The notes below the pieces were generated by a model that was not told where the DNA came from, did no database searches, and was given only the letters and a program-made list of their open reading frames with translations. This document shows positions 42,970 to 53,737 of a stretch of 64,000 bases of DNA, piece by piece; the first letter of the stretch is position 1, and every line of letters starts with the position of its first letter. This DNA is from Shinisaurus crocodilurus (Eukaryota > Chordata > Lepidosauria > Squamata > Shinisauridae), in contig CM037879.1 in the NCBI GenBank assembly GCA_021292165.1, forward strand, positions 40,206,339 through 40,270,338, read 5' to 3'. The position numbers and the translations under genes were made by a program.

Positions 42970-43385
42970 TTTAGGGTGCAGTCCTATGGCCGCTAGACAC
43001 TGTCCAGGTGGCCATAGGGAAATTCAGAGCTCCAGCTCCAAGCTCAGGAAAGCACTCCGAGGTCAGAGGTGGGGCTCCGAATTCAGCGCGCCCTCCCTCT
43101 GCCCTCGCAGCCGGCGTGGTTCTTACCAGGCTGGCTGTGGCTCCAAAGACGGAAGACGGAAGGACCAACTACAGAGCCAGGATTTGAGGAGTGGGGAGAG
43201 GGGTGGGGAGGGGGGAGGGACACTCCACTGGGATATGAGGATCGGCCATCTAAATATTTTGGAGGGTGAGGGAAGCACAGAGGCAATCCTTGCTTCCACT
43301 CTCCAGCCACCTACCACTGGATGCCCGTAATCCTCCAAGTTTGGAGGGTTATAGACAGCCACATTGGATGGCGCTGCCCAGGATT
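42970..43385. repeat. G/C-rich unclassified repeat
   Basis: It starts TTAGGGTGCAGTCCTATGGC, CGCTAGACACTGTCCAGGTG and carries CAGAGCTCCAGCTCC, TCCGAGGTCAGAGG. Parts recur at 15900-15985 and in reverse order of theme at 62330-62475 (GAGGGCCATAGGATTGCACC). The overlapping frames on both strands reflect base composition, not genes. Confidence 0.45.
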
Positions 43386-44110
43386 TTAATATATTAAGCA
43401 GTATAGAAGTATTGTAAATAAATAAATGCATAGATGTTCATAATTTGCTTTATTTAGCCCAAATCACTTTTTGACAGATTCTACATAACCAAAGATCCAT
43501 AATAATGGGGGGGAAAGATAATGCAAAGAAATTATTGAGTAGACAAAACAGGAATGTGAGCCATTTCAAGAGATAAAGTTCAGATGGAAATTTTAGAGTC
43601 TACTGCACATGCCTTGCTAATGTTTTCGCAAAGGTGCCCTTATTATCTCTGGGGAACCAGCGAGCTCCATTGAAATGGATTTTATTTCACGAGTAAGATG
43701 CTTCACGGAAAGAGAATGCAATCTGATCATTTCAAGCAAGTGCTTTGGATAACTCTCTCAAAAGCTACAGATAATGAGGTTTGAAAATTGTTTATCTTTT
43801 CAGGACAAGATGTTAATTTTAATTTTTGAAAATAATTAAATTAACTCTGTAAAAAAATATCCTGTGCTGCTGGGATGATAGTACTAAGAGTTCCTAAATG
43901 ACAGGATATTCTGTGGCAGCCTGTGGTTATCGAAGCAGATGGAGCAGATGAGTATATTATGGTGAAGAAAAACAAATACCTCCCTCCAGGAGTGGGTGCA
44001 GGATTCTCTGCTGCAGATTGAGCTCTGCTTTCCCCTGCCTTCACTCCTGTACTGACCCCTGCTCCCTGTTCCAAGTCCAGCATGGTCCAGTCCCTGTTAT
44101 GTTTATCCAT
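43386..44110. other. A/T-rich spacer, no feature recognised
   Basis: No gene or clear repeat. Confidence 0.35.
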
Positions 44111-44112
44111 TT

Positions 44113-44248
44113 AGGGCTCAATCCTATGCACATTTAGACAGAAAACAGCCCTACAACTCCCAGCATTCCCCAGGGAGCATGGCTGGCTAGGAATACTGGG
44201 AGTTGTAGGACTTTTTTCTGTCTAATCATGTGTAGGATTGCACCGTTA
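44113..44248. mobile_element. Fold-back MITE with ATCCTATGCA ends
   Basis: GGGCTCAATCCTATGCACAT, TTAGACAGAAAACAGCCCTA, CAACTCCCAGCATTCC pair with GGAATACTGGGAGTTGTAGG, TTTTTTCTGTCTAATCATG and TGTAGGATTGCACC. It is the best-preserved copy of its family here. Confidence 0.8.
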
Positions 44249-44504
44249 CACATTTATTAATTTTAGGCCATTTTTTTAAAGACTATTATAAATATCCAAA
44301 TCTACAAAGTTATGCATATCTTTGTATATTCTGTATATTAAATGGATCTATAATAAATGATTCAGTATATTAAATGCATCTGTAATAAAGAAAATGGTAA
44401 GAAGGTTGCACATTATCCAGAAATTTGAGTTCCAATGATTTACAAACAAAATCTACAAACTTATTTGACTATATTCCTTCTTTTTCTCTACTCTTCTTCT
44501 TTTT

Positions 44505-44639
44505 CTTTTTCACGGTAAGTCAATTCAACAAGTAAAATGTTTGTCTATATCTATTCCATTTATACCAATCTAATAATGATGGAACTTCTGTTGACTCCCA
44601 CGCCCTTTTTAACTTGACACATTGCAGTGGGGAAAGGTG
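44505..44639 (+). repeat. 135-bp direct duplication, copy 1
   Basis: It runs CTTTTTCACGGTAAGTCAAT to ATTGCAGTGGGGAAAGGTG and matches 46100-46234 with one visible difference (AAAATG here, AAAGTG there) and no indel. A GT run follows in both. Confidence 0.92.
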
Positions 44640-45784
44640 GTCTGTGTGTGTGTGTGTGAAGAAGTGGCTTTGTGGTTACCAAAGTGCCAGTGAATCTGCA
44701 CTCTACATAATTAGATAGGGAGACGGGAGGAAGATGCCTTTCTCATAGGTGTAAAGGCCAGCCAATCAGCACTCTGAACCATACTACCTCCACCACTCCA
44801 GCTGGACATTACTGAAGGTATTGACCCAGAAATTGACTTGGCTTCAGGACCATGGCCAGCAATTCTGCAGCTAAGCTAAAAGCGGAGCTACCCCAGCACT
44901 GGCCTGGAGCAACTGCCAGGGTTTTATATTTCCCGGCCAGGAGAGTTCTTTTGGGAGCCCCATCCCCTCAAGTTGTCCTGGCACATGACAGGTGATAATA
45001 GATATTGACCTGGTCACTCCCAAGCATCCTCTCCTGGGCTCCCAACCCCAACCAGCTCCTTGGTTTGGCAGGGAGTTGGAGGCAATGAAGCAGCTAGGAC
45101 AATGACTTGAACGCAGATAGCACAATTCTCACAGTGAGTATGACTGGACACAAGTAAGAGCACATCATCGTACCTACCTTTTGGCAGTGACAGCGGCAAA
45201 GCAATCTCATTTCTCCACCATTGTTGTTTGTGTTGTGTAGTAACCATTCTCCACCACTGTTGCATCTTCAAGCAGGGCTGGATTATCCATTAAGAACAAA
45301 AGGCACAGAGTTTAGGACCTACAAAACTCCCAGGGGAAGTTTGGGGCCTATGAAAATGAAAAAAACAAAATCAGTTCAATTAAAGCTAATAATTGTTTGA
45401 TTTAGCAGTTTACTTAATCTTTACTCAACAAAAAATATACAGGTATAATATGTCTTAAGTAAATGTAAATTAAACCTTAAGCTCATTCTCAATTGAGATG
45501 AGTGCAAGTGAAGACAATCATTTCTGACCCATGGTTGTCCTAAGAAAATAAAACTTTTCATTCAGTGTGGCATATGCTGCTTGCTGTCTGTCCATCTGAA
45601 TAAATCTATCCAATATAGGATAGAAGGAGCGTATGAGGAATTTGTCAGTGGCGCTTAAACCCAAGTCAATGTTATCCATGCCAACTTCATTAAAAAAGGG
45701 TTTTCTAGGTTGTTTGTGTGGGTATCACCAAACTGTGATAAAAGACAAATTCATGAGAGGGCACAACTCAACCTTCTGTAACCT
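44640..45784. other. Spacer between the duplicates
   Basis: A GT microsatellite at about 44643-44658 follows the first copy. 45270-45345 (CAGGGCTGGATTATCCATTA) has the look of an old interspersed repeat. No gene seen. Confidence 0.35.
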
Positions 45785-46076
45785 CTGAAGGCTAAACATA
45801 CCCAGTTATTTCAGTCTCTCCTCATAGGGCCTTGTTTCCAGTCCCTTTATCATCCTTGTTGCCCTCCTCTGAACCATCTCCAGTTTGTCTACATCCTTCT
45901 AAAAGTGTGGTGCCCAGAACTGTATGCAGTACTCAAGATGAGGCCTAACCAGTGCTGAGTAAAGGGTAATTATCACTTCACGCGATTTGGAAGCTATACT
46001 TCTATTAATGCAGCCCAAAATAGCATTTGCCTTCTTTGCAGCCACATTGCATTACTGGCTCATATTCAGATTATGT
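45785..46076 (-). mobile_element. CR1 LINE internal fragment, antisense, tail missing
   Basis: CTCTGAAGGCTAAACATACC, CTCCTCATAGGGCCTTGTTT, GTGGTGCCCAGAACTGTATG and CAGCCCAAAATAGCATTTGC, then TGGCTCATATTCAGATTATG match the CR1 coding part in reverse. It stops before the UTR and ATTCTATG tail, so both ends are cut; a later deletion or rearrangement is needed. Confidence 0.88.
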
Positions 46077-46099
46077 CCTTCCAAATGACACACATCAAA

Positions 46100-46234
46100 C
46101 TTTTTCACGGTAAGTCAATTCAACAAGTAAAGTGTTTGTCTATATCTATTCCATTTATACCAATCTAATAATGATGGAACTTCTGTTGACTCCCACGCCC
46201 TTTTTAACTTGACACATTGCAGTGGGGAAAGGTG
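46100..46234 (+). repeat. 135-bp direct duplication, copy 2
   Basis: Second copy of 44505-44639, followed by a GT run of about 16 bases and then different sequence. It begins 24 bases after the end of the CR1 fragment. Confidence 0.92.
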
Positions 46235-46484
46235 TGTGTGTGTGTGTGATACAAAAGTAATACAAAAAGTGATAAAGTGATACAAAAACAAAATATATGA
46301 GTGTGGGAGAGCATCTGGGGACTCTGGACTATTGTTCTGGGGTTCCCTGATATTTTGGAGGTTAGAATCTTCCCAGGGCTCCGCCCCACTAGCCCAAGGT
46401 AACACATACACCACCCCTGTATATATGATTATGGGACCTATACAATGTAAATAATTACCTATAGATCTATCTTGGAGGGCTATG

Positions 46485-47160
46485 ATTATGAGAGTGCCTA
46501 CAGCCTACAAAGACTTTAATCTGGTGCTGTCTTCACGTAGCTGTCTAGCAGAACTCCAGATGGTGAAGGGACTATTAAGTCTAGACCTCGGGAAAGGGCA
46601 TATAGGAACCCTCAGAGGCTTGCTGTGGCAGTTTGCAAAGCACTTTCCGGATGAAGTTGCTCATATCCACTTAAGACCTTGACTGCGTGATTGATACAGT
46701 TCCTGAGGCGGTATCCAGAGCACCCTCTAGTCCGGTTATATGGGATCAGTTTCAGTTAATGGGGCCTGAGGATGTGGCCACCTATGGCTGGAGAGGTTTG
46801 GATCCACTCAGTATTCTTCACTGGGTGGGTCTAGGAGGTGCTTAATGCCTCTTTGGGGGGGAGGGATCCCAGCCACCTATTGGTTACCTTTAAAACCCCT
46901 AAATGGCTTGGGGCCCAAATACCTGAAGGAGTGCCTCTTTCCATACCATCCTTCCCATGCATGAAGATCTTCAGATAAGGCTCTTCTCTAAGTACTGTCA
47001 TTTGGTGACACAGATTATATCTGAACAAAAGAGAGGGCCTTTTCTGTTGTGGCAACCTGTCTCTCAGACAGCTGCACTAAGGAAGTTTGGCTGATGCTAT
47101 CATCTTGTGGTCGGTCAATTTTTTTTCTCAATGTTGTAAATAAATAAAATAAAATAAAAC
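46485..47160 (+). mobile_element. L2-type LINE remnant
   Basis: CCTTTAAAACCCCTAAATGG, CTTGGGGCCCAAATACCTGA and AGGAGTGCCTCTTTCCATAC correspond to the L2 C-terminal block around LGP.YL.ERL. GAGAGGGCCTTTTCTGTTGT follows, then a UTR and an AATAAAATAAAA tail. The upstream part (46485-46850) is collinear but too decayed to translate. A G-run at 46854-46862 interrupts it. Confidence 0.65.
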
Positions 47161-47767
47161 ATTTCTGTTTGCCCGAGCATTTTTAATTGGTCTATTGCCT
47201 GAGTTCTGCTCGGCAAGTCTTATGGGCTTGTTGCCTTGTAGTTTTGCTGTTGTATAAAGGCTGAAAGTGTTCTGCTGCATTGTTTTCGTACACCTCCCTG
47301 GAATCTGTTAGGGTGAAGGGCAGGTTAGGCATTTTTTAAAACAAAGCAATGAGCCCCAGTAGCTTGTCTTCCTTTTTTCTAGGCTGGCATTTCCAAGAAT
47401 CTCCTTGATCTGTTATTCCTGCTTCGCTGGCTTTGTAAGTGTCATGGCCTGGCTTTACATGTTTTCCTTCTGAAATGTAGCTGTAAACAGGATGTGTTCC
47501 TGTTTAGGCACTATTGGACATGAGACCTATCTGTGCACCACCTTACTTGAAACCATTTATTCCCCCCCCCCTCTTTTCTCTTCCAAACTACATGTAATTT
47601 TGGAGTTGCTGTCCCAGAACTCCCAGTGTAAGTTCCTACTTCAAAAAGCAGCTATGGGCGAGGGGCAGAAGGGGGATCATTTGGATCTTGGCATGGGGGA
47701 TTTTCCCCCTGTGCTATGACCCCAATCCAAATAATTCCCCCTGGAGCTTCTATGCATACTCATTTGA
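47161..47767. other. Spacer, no feature recognised
   Basis: No gene. A C-run lies at 47562-47571. Confidence 0.35.
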
Positions 47768-47908
47768 GAAGAAGAAGAAGAAGAAGAAGAAGAAGAAGAA
47801 GAAGAAGAAGAAGAAGAAGAAGAAGAAGAAGAAGAAGAAGAAGAAGAAGAAGAAGAAGAAGAAGAAGAAGAAGAAGAAGAAGAAGAAGAAGAAGAAGAAG
47901 AAGAAGAA
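47768..47908 (+). repeat. Pure GAA trinucleotide array, 47 units
   Basis: 47 uninterrupted GAA units by direct count, flanked by CATTTGA and AATAAAGG. Long GAA/TTC tracts are known to form triplex (H-DNA) and to be length-unstable. The long Lys/Arg/Glu-type and Ser/Phe/Leu-type frames here are translations of the repeat and not proteins. Confidence 0.97.
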
Positions 47909-47910
47909 AA

Positions 47911-48885
47911 TAAAGGAAAGCACTGAAGGCCTGGTGAGGGGGACAATTTGGCCCCCCAGCTTAAAGTCATCCCCCACTCCTGGCCTAGAAGGCACTCCAG
48001 GACTCCAACGCGGCATGGAGGGGAGCGTCAACCCTTTGCCCCTCCCCCCATGGTTCCAGTCTGGCTAGGAGGCCTGCGCTGCAATTTGCCTTGCACGAAA
48101 GAGAGGTCCCATTCATTTCAATGGGACTTTTAATTTTAATTTTAATTTTTTACACAGCAAATTGGCAGTGCAGGGCCCCTGATCCAGACTGGGACTGCAG
48201 CAGAGGGGAAAGGGTTGAAGCCCCACACCTCACCCACACGTGACAGGAGTGTCCTGACCAGGACCTCCATGCTGTCAGCTTGTGGGGAGGGACACTGCCT
48301 TCAAGGGTCATGGGTAGTTAGACAGTGGCATTTCTATACATAGCGCAACTGAATGCAGGAGGAGATACCCACAGTCAAGCTTCACAACAGCCCTAATTGA
48401 GGATAACAAGATCTTCTGAGCTTTGCTATGCTACGTAATTTAACACCTAGCAGCCTGTGAGGGGAGGGGAAGTCCCAATGGCGCTCTAAAGGTATAATTT
48501 GAACAAAACAACAGCCATAATCCTCTGACCTAACAGTTTCTCAAACATGGTGTAATGACACTTCCCTTAAAGGCATGAGAAAATTGAATTCCACCCTCCA
48601 GACTCCTAGTATATGACTCTTTTCTGACAAAGATTAACTGCAAAGGGCTTCCAAAGGTTCAGTTAATATCTTTGAAGCTGGGAGGATCTGTCTGGTTAAG
48701 TTCCTTGTCTAGAGGCTCCCGTGTTGAAGGTTTCATGTTCATACAGCTAAACCATCCCAACACACCTGACGTCTAAGTTTGAACATTCATGTGATGTGTT
48801 AGTGTAAGGGCAATTCTTCAGACATATTGATAATGCCCCACCCTCGTGCCAAGCTTTCCTTCAGGATCTTTTCTATCAACTTCTC
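47911..48885. other. Spacer, no feature recognised
   Basis: G/C-richer than its surroundings to about 48310, with TTTTAATTTTAATTTTAATT at about 48127. No gene. Confidence 0.35.
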
Positions 48886-48887
48886 TA

Positions 48888-48998
48888 ACACCAGCCTTCC
48901 TCAACTTGGTGCCCTCCAGATGGGTTGGTCGGGCTGGGGGTGATGGGAGTTGTAGTCCAACACATCTGGAGGACACTGGGTAGGGAAAGGCTGCTCTA
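48888..48998. mobile_element. Fold-back MITE, internally deleted
   Basis: ACACCAGCCTTCCTCAACTT, GGTGCCCTCCAGATGGGTTG then directly GGTGATGGGAGTTGTAGTCC, ACACATCTGGAGGACACTGG. The left inner arm (ACAACTCCCATC) is missing. Confidence 0.7.
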
Positions 48999-49087
48999 AA
49001 CACTGAAATGGAGGACATTTCAGGCAACAGAGACAAGGAGTTCCTTTTCATTGCTTTTTAGGCTGCAGTCTTAAGCACACTTATTTA

Positions 49088-49230
49088 GAATCATAGAATC
49101 ATAGAAAAGTAGAGTTGGAAGGGGCCTACAACAAGGCCATCGTGTCCAACCCCCTGCTCAATGCAGGAATCCAGGTCAAAGCATCCCTGACAGATGGCTG
49201 TCGAGCTGCACCTTGAATGCCTCCAGATTG
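49088..49230 (-). mobile_element. CR1 LINE 3' end, antisense, very short
   Basis: AGAATCATAGAATCATAGAA, GTTGGAAGGGGCCTACAACA, GTCAAAGCATCCCTGACAGA and CACCTTGAATGCCTCCAG. An extra ACA lies near 49130. Confidence 0.9.
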
Positions 49231-49485
49231 GCATATTTATTTATGCCAATAAATAAATATTTATTACATTTATATTCTATCTTTTTTCCTCCAAGGAACC
49301 CAAGGCTGCTTACATGATGCCTCTCCTTCTTATTTTAGCATCACAACAACCCTGCGAGGTAGGCTGAGAGTCAGTGACTGGCACAAAGTCACCAAGTGAG
49401 TTTCATGGCTGAGTGGGGACTAGAACCCGGATCTCCCAAGTCCCAGTCCAACACTCTAACTACTATGCCACACTGGCTCTCATTT
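49231..49485 (-). mobile_element. tRNA-derived SINE, antisense
   Basis: TTTTTTCCTCCAAGGAACCC, CAACAACCCTGCGAGGTAGG, GTGACTGGCACAAAGTCACC, GAACCCGGATCTCCCAAGTC and CTCTAACTACTATGCCACAC. The tail side has ATTTATTTAT and ATAAATAAAT, a small inverted pair. Confidence 0.88.
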
Positions 49486-49509
49486 ACAAAGATTAAGTAC
49501 TGTTGAGCT

Positions 49510-49742
49510 TGCTTATTTATTTATATATGTATGTATGCATTTATTCTATTTATACCCACCGTGCCTCCAAGGAACTCAAGGCAGCATACATGGTGCTCCC
49601 CCTTTTTATACTCACAACAGTCCTGTGAGGTAGGCCAGGCTGGTAGATAATGATCACCCAGTGAGGTTCGCAGTTCAGTGGGGATTTGAACCTGGGTCTC
49701 TCAAGTCCTAGTTTCTACCCATTACACCATGCTGGCTCTGTG
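49510..49742 (-). mobile_element. tRNA-derived SINE, antisense, older copy
   Basis: CTATTTATACCCACCGTGCC, CAACAGTCCTGTGAGGTAGG, GGGGATTTGAACCTGGGTCT and CCCATTACACCATGCTGGCT. It has more changes than the SINE beside it. Confidence 0.82.
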
Positions 49743-49790
49743 GGTCTTGTTTCTGAGTAAACATGCCTAGGTTCCTGGTACACTTTGGAA

Positions 49791-50399
49791 TAAAATGTGT
49801 AGATGGCTTCTCTGTCAGCTCAGTCTGCACCCAAGCCAGCTTTTGAACTTGACCCGGTAATGATGTTCCTTAATTAGTGTCAGTGTCTTTTTTTTTTTTT
49901 TCCTTCAAGCAGCTTTTCTTCCCCTTTCAGGGACAAAGAATTCCCATGACAAAAGAAAAATATATTTGGCCACTGTACACCAATAACGAAAACACTCTTC
50001 TGACAAATATGTAATCCATTTACTTTTATGTCTTTGCTGAGGACATCATCAAATGTTTCAATAGCATAATGACTTCAAGGATGACAGCATACATATAACA
50101 GTCTGCTATTAATTAGGGAGAAAGTTAAGTCGTAAAACAAAATTAGTCTTTCTTGAATTGTTTTGACTGGAGACATTCATTGGGCAGACTCTTACATTTT
50201 AGACCAGCATAGAGACACAGACTCTGTTCCTTGACCTGGCGCCTAAAAGACAACAACAAGTTGGCATTCTTGATCTTCTTGCTCTCTCAAATAATTTATT
50301 TTTCTCTGACCTCTCTATCTTTCTGACCAGTACTATTTGTGCCACTTGCACAAGCCTTTCACAAGCACTACCTCTCAATTATTTGCTGCTCTTTTTCCT
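49791..50399. other. Spacer, no feature recognised
   Basis: No gene. A T-run lies at 49888-49901. Confidence 0.35.
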
Positions 50400-50510
50400 G
50401 TCTTCCCAGCCATGGTATCAACGGTATCAGGTATCTTTTCCCTGTCTTCCTGCCAATAGTATCAAATGCTGCTGAGAGATCCAGGAGAATCAACAGGGCC
50501 GCACTCCCAC
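50400..50510 (-). pseudogene. L2 reverse-transcriptase fragment, antisense
   Basis: On the minus strand the block ALLILLDLSAAFDTI is the first catalytic-Asp motif of an L2 RT. A second, displaced DTVDT-like trace follows about 40 bases on (TGATACCGTTGATACC in reverse), so the region was locally rearranged. The 189-residue minus-strand frame that includes it continues into unrelated text and the C-rich minisatellite; it is not a real protein. Confidence 0.65.
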
Positions 50511-50794
50511 TCCCCATGCATCTCCTAACGCAACTCATCCAACCAAGGCAGCTTCTGTCCCAAAACCAGGCCAAAAGCTCAACTGACAAGAATCTAGATA
50601 ATCTCTGTAGGGGTCCTGCTATGCCCCGTCTTTCCACTGTTTTTCTTGCTCTGGGTTTTTTTCTCTTTCCCCTGTTCTCAGACTCCTGACAAAGCCCACA
50701 GGAGTCTGGGACATGCGGTCCTACTTGGCACCTGGCACATTCAGAGTGTTCAAAACATGTGTTGAAGGCCTCAGATACAAGACTGGAGAGAATG

Positions 50795-50925
50795 AGGAAG
50801 GTCATCCCTGCTCCCCCCCCTCCAGGACTGCACAATGAAATCCCTGCTCCCCCCCCCAGGACTGGACAATGAAATCCCTGTCCCCCCCCCCCAGGACTAC
50901 GCAATGAAATCCCAGCTCCGCCCCA
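50795..50925. repeat. C-rich minisatellite (~36-bp unit)
   Basis: Three to four units of AATGAAATCCCTGCT, a C-run of 8-12, and AGGACTGCAC or AGGACTGGAC repeat from 50800 to 50920. The C-run length differs by unit. In reverse these give the Gly-rich part of the frame at 50368-50937. Confidence 0.88.
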
Positions 50926-50932
50926 GCTGTGG

Positions 50933-51665
50933 TTCATATGAACATTCTGTTTTGACTTGCATATCCGCTCCTGATTGGCCCCTGTGGCAGTTCATACAAA
51001 CATTCTATATGTCGTTGGAGCAATTTGCATAACTGCTCCTGAATGGCCCCTGCGAACATTCCAAGTGACGCCATTGGCTCTCATCTATTTTGGGCCATAC
51101 AGGTGCAGCGAGGGTTTTTCGGAGATTTGAACCCACCAGTCTTTGTCCTTGGGTGATGGAGAGTATGCGTGCCAAGTTTGGGATGGATCTGTCAAAACGT
51201 GATGGAGCCTATGCGACGACGCCCCATACACAGCAGTCATTCAGTCAGGCAGTTATTTAAAAAGTTTTCCTCCCTTTTCACCCCATCAGAGAACATTCTA
51301 AATGGCCTAGGGGAGATTTGCATACCCAGCCCTATTGGCCCCTGCAGGAATTCATAGGAACATTCTAAGTGTCCTATGGGCTATTTGCATAACTGCTCCT
51401 ATTGGCTCCTGCAGGAATTCTGAGGTGAGGCCTATTTGCATAACTGCTGCCCTGTTGTTTTGCCTATAGGAGATATGAGTGTGGGGCGATTTTGCCCCCT
51501 TTTTTCACCCCCTTAGGGACAGAATTTCCAAAAATCCTTCCTTAGTGGGGCTCTACGTCATAAAAGCAATGTTCCTTCAAAATTTCATGTTCCGAGATTA
51601 AAAGGTTTGAGCTGAGTGTTTATGAGTCAGTCAGTCAGGACACTTTCTTTTATATATATAGATTA
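50933..51665. repeat. Diverged 60-65-bp repeats in a repeat ending TATATATATAGATT
   Basis: Units begin TTCATA.GAACATTCTA and include ATTTGCATAACTGCTCCT and ATTGGCCCCTGCAG: about 50933-50991, 50992-51052, 51291-51350, 51351-51417 and a partial 51418-51460. Between them is G/C-mixed text with CCAAGTTTGGGATGGATCTG. The block ends GTCAGTCAGTCAGGACAC, TTTTATATATATAGATT. The class is unknown. Several ATTTGCAT octamers are present. Confidence 0.7.
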
Positions 51666-51669
51666 ACCA

Positions 51670-52229
51670 ACCACAAGGTGGTGCTGCGGTATAGCTGCAG
51701 GATAGCGGAATTGCAGCTTTACAGGAGGCTTTCATTCTGGTTTGTTCTGGTTTGAAATTTAACACCTGACTTTCCTGGGTCTAAAAAAAATCCTGTGAGA
51801 ATCTCTGGAACACACAGGAGTTGCCCTGTAGGATGACAACGTCATGAAAAGGGCCCTCAAACTTCCGTGGGTGAGGGATCACGAGCGCACAATAAATGCC
51901 TCCTGTAGAGAAGCCCTTAATCTTTGGATTTTGTTTCCCAGTCACCATATACAGAACAGAGGACCATCAATTGGATCAGACTTCTCCCGTTATTCACCCA
52001 AGGATCAATACTGTGCTCATCCCACAGTGTCTTGTGTTATTCATCTCCTGAAGTGCCCATGGCCACAGCTGGGCTGGAGGCTCTTCCTTGAATTCTTGAC
52101 AGAACTCAGAGGAATCCCTGCACTGGTCTCCCAGTATGCAAAGTGTGCCTTCACAAGTGCTGAAGCACAAGCTTCTATACTCAGACTGTGGCCGTGATTT
52201 TCGGGGAGTCAATTTATCTGTGAGCAGAG
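51670..52229. other. Spacer, no feature recognised
   Basis: No gene is recognised. The 117-codon plus-strand frame at 51844 has no motif. CCACAAGGTGGTGCT at about 51669 is a weak CTCF-like match. Confidence 0.35.
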
Positions 52230-52860
52230 CCACCACTCGAGCAGCCTGAATTCCTGTGACCTCTGAGGGCTGAGCTGTAGGTGGTGGTCTGAGATGGGCC
52301 AGAAGCTAGGAACCAGGAGTTGAACCAAGGAGTCAGACCTGAGGAGCACACCGGGGACTGGATCCAAGGAACAAGCTGAACTCAAAGCTGAGGAACAGGT
52401 GGGAGTCAGAATGGAGAAGTAAGCCAGAAGTCAAGAGTTCTGGGAGAGCAAGGCAGAATGGAAAAGGCCTGAAGTCAGAATGAAAGAGCCAAGCCAGAAG
52501 TTAGGATCAGTGAGTGAAGTCAGACCCGAAGCCAAGGAACACACCAGAGCCAGGGGAACCTTGTTGCTCCGGCAAGGGCATGACCAAAACAGGAAGCCTT
52601 TTACAGTCCTTCCTGTCCAGGAGGGTCCAATGGTCAGCCTAGATGGATGGGGCCAATCCAGAGCTTAAGAGGACTTGATTAGGCAAATGCTCCAGCCCAC
52701 AGTTCTGCTGCACACAGATCCCAAGGCTTCTTGTTTGAACCCTGGCAACTCCTGCCATGTCCTGATCTCAGCAATTCCCACTCCTGAAGAGGCAAGCCAG
52801 CTTTACAACTGAACAGTGGCCTGCCTCTTTGGGGGTGGAAGCTGCAGTAGAAAGAACTTC
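52230..52860. repeat. Purine-rich degenerate repeat, possibly LTR-derived
   Basis: Many short units of the form AG.CAGAA or GAGTCAGA.C.GA (AGGAGTTGAACCAAGGAGTC, GTGGGAGTCAGAATGGAG, GCCTGAAGTCAGAATGAAAG) recur to about 52560. CCTTTTACAGTCCTTCC and GGACTTGATTAGGCAAATGC follow. I have seen similar text in sauropsid LTR-like repeats, but no LTR boundaries are visible. Confidence 0.4.
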
Positions 52861-53735
52861 AAAGGAAGCTCATCTTCACATGAGGTTCTCTGAATATTCT
52901 TCCTTTGGATTGTGGCCTTTGGCACCCAAAGTAGACTGGGGAATGGCAATCTTATTCATGGCCTGGTGGGTCTTCTGTCCAGTATAAAACTAACAATTAA
53001 TTAGAAGTTAGAACTTGGACATGTGGCTGATGCTGACTTTAGTGAAATGAACTCAGCCAACAGTTTCCCCTTTCCATTCTGAGAGGCTCATTTTTACCTT
53101 CCAGTTCAGCTTTTAAAAACCACCAATAAAGAAACTTACCTATGTGCACTGAGACAATGGGATTTCCCTACTCATCGGAAATAAATCTTCAGGTCGTATT
53201 TAATATTTAAAGCTCTCCTGGGTTATAACTCCACCGTGCTAGCAGGGGGAAGCCACCACTCAAACGCCTACACCGATCAATAAAATATCGGGAACAGAAT
53301 GTAAAAGCGGCAGCTTCTTGCCAGTTGCATTTTTATGAAGATTGAAACTGACTCTGCTCCTGGAAGGTAGTTTCTTCTTTCCTCCAGGCTTAATGACCTC
53401 GTCACTGTTCATCAGCAAAAGGGAGGAAGCCATTTTATTTATCTGCATTAAGTAAGCTGCCTTGTACTGAAAGCGATTTAAACTTTTAAAAGTGATTTAA
53501 AAGCAATTTTAAGCTGCAGTTTAGGAGGAACATAAAATGCCAGCTGTACTTTAGCCATTCTCATTACTGGTAGTCCAATTCCTGCTACTGTTACAATTGT
53601 TTGTTTAGAGCTCACAGCATGCTCGATGTTTTACAGAACACGGAAATGTCATTTTCCCTGCCCAGAAGGCTCACGATAGATGGCTATGCGCCACTTTTCA
53701 GAGTGTTGGGGACGTTATCATAGAGCTCCCACTGA
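52861..53735. other. Spacer, no feature recognised
   Basis: No gene. 53176-53290 resembles the end of a LINE coding block (TTTAAAGCTCTCCTGGGTTA) but is too short to call. Confidence 0.35.
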
Positions 53736-53737
53736 CC

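Larger units (their letters stand above)
49063..49790. mobile_element. Fold-back repeat split by a CR1 and two SINEs
   Basis: The left end GGCTGCAGTCTTAAGCACAC (49063) and right end GGTCTTGTTTCTGAGTAAAC then ATGCCTAGGTTCC (49742-49775) belong to one ATCCTAT-type repeat. CR1, SINE, a short piece and a second SINE lie between them. Confidence 0.5.

Noticed and set aside
46720..46745. Second CTCF-like site (GCACCCTCTAGTCC)
   Set aside because: It has several mismatches to the core and lies inside an L2 remnant.
47677..48068. Long Ser-, Lys-, Phe- or Arg-rich open frames on both strands
   Set aside because: They are translations of the GAA array in all frames and have no flanking coding signal.
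50368..50937. 189-residue minus-strand frame with Gly-rich start and an RT-like motif
   Set aside because: It fuses the C-rich minisatellite, unrelated text and an L2 fragment; it is a chance open frame over repeats.
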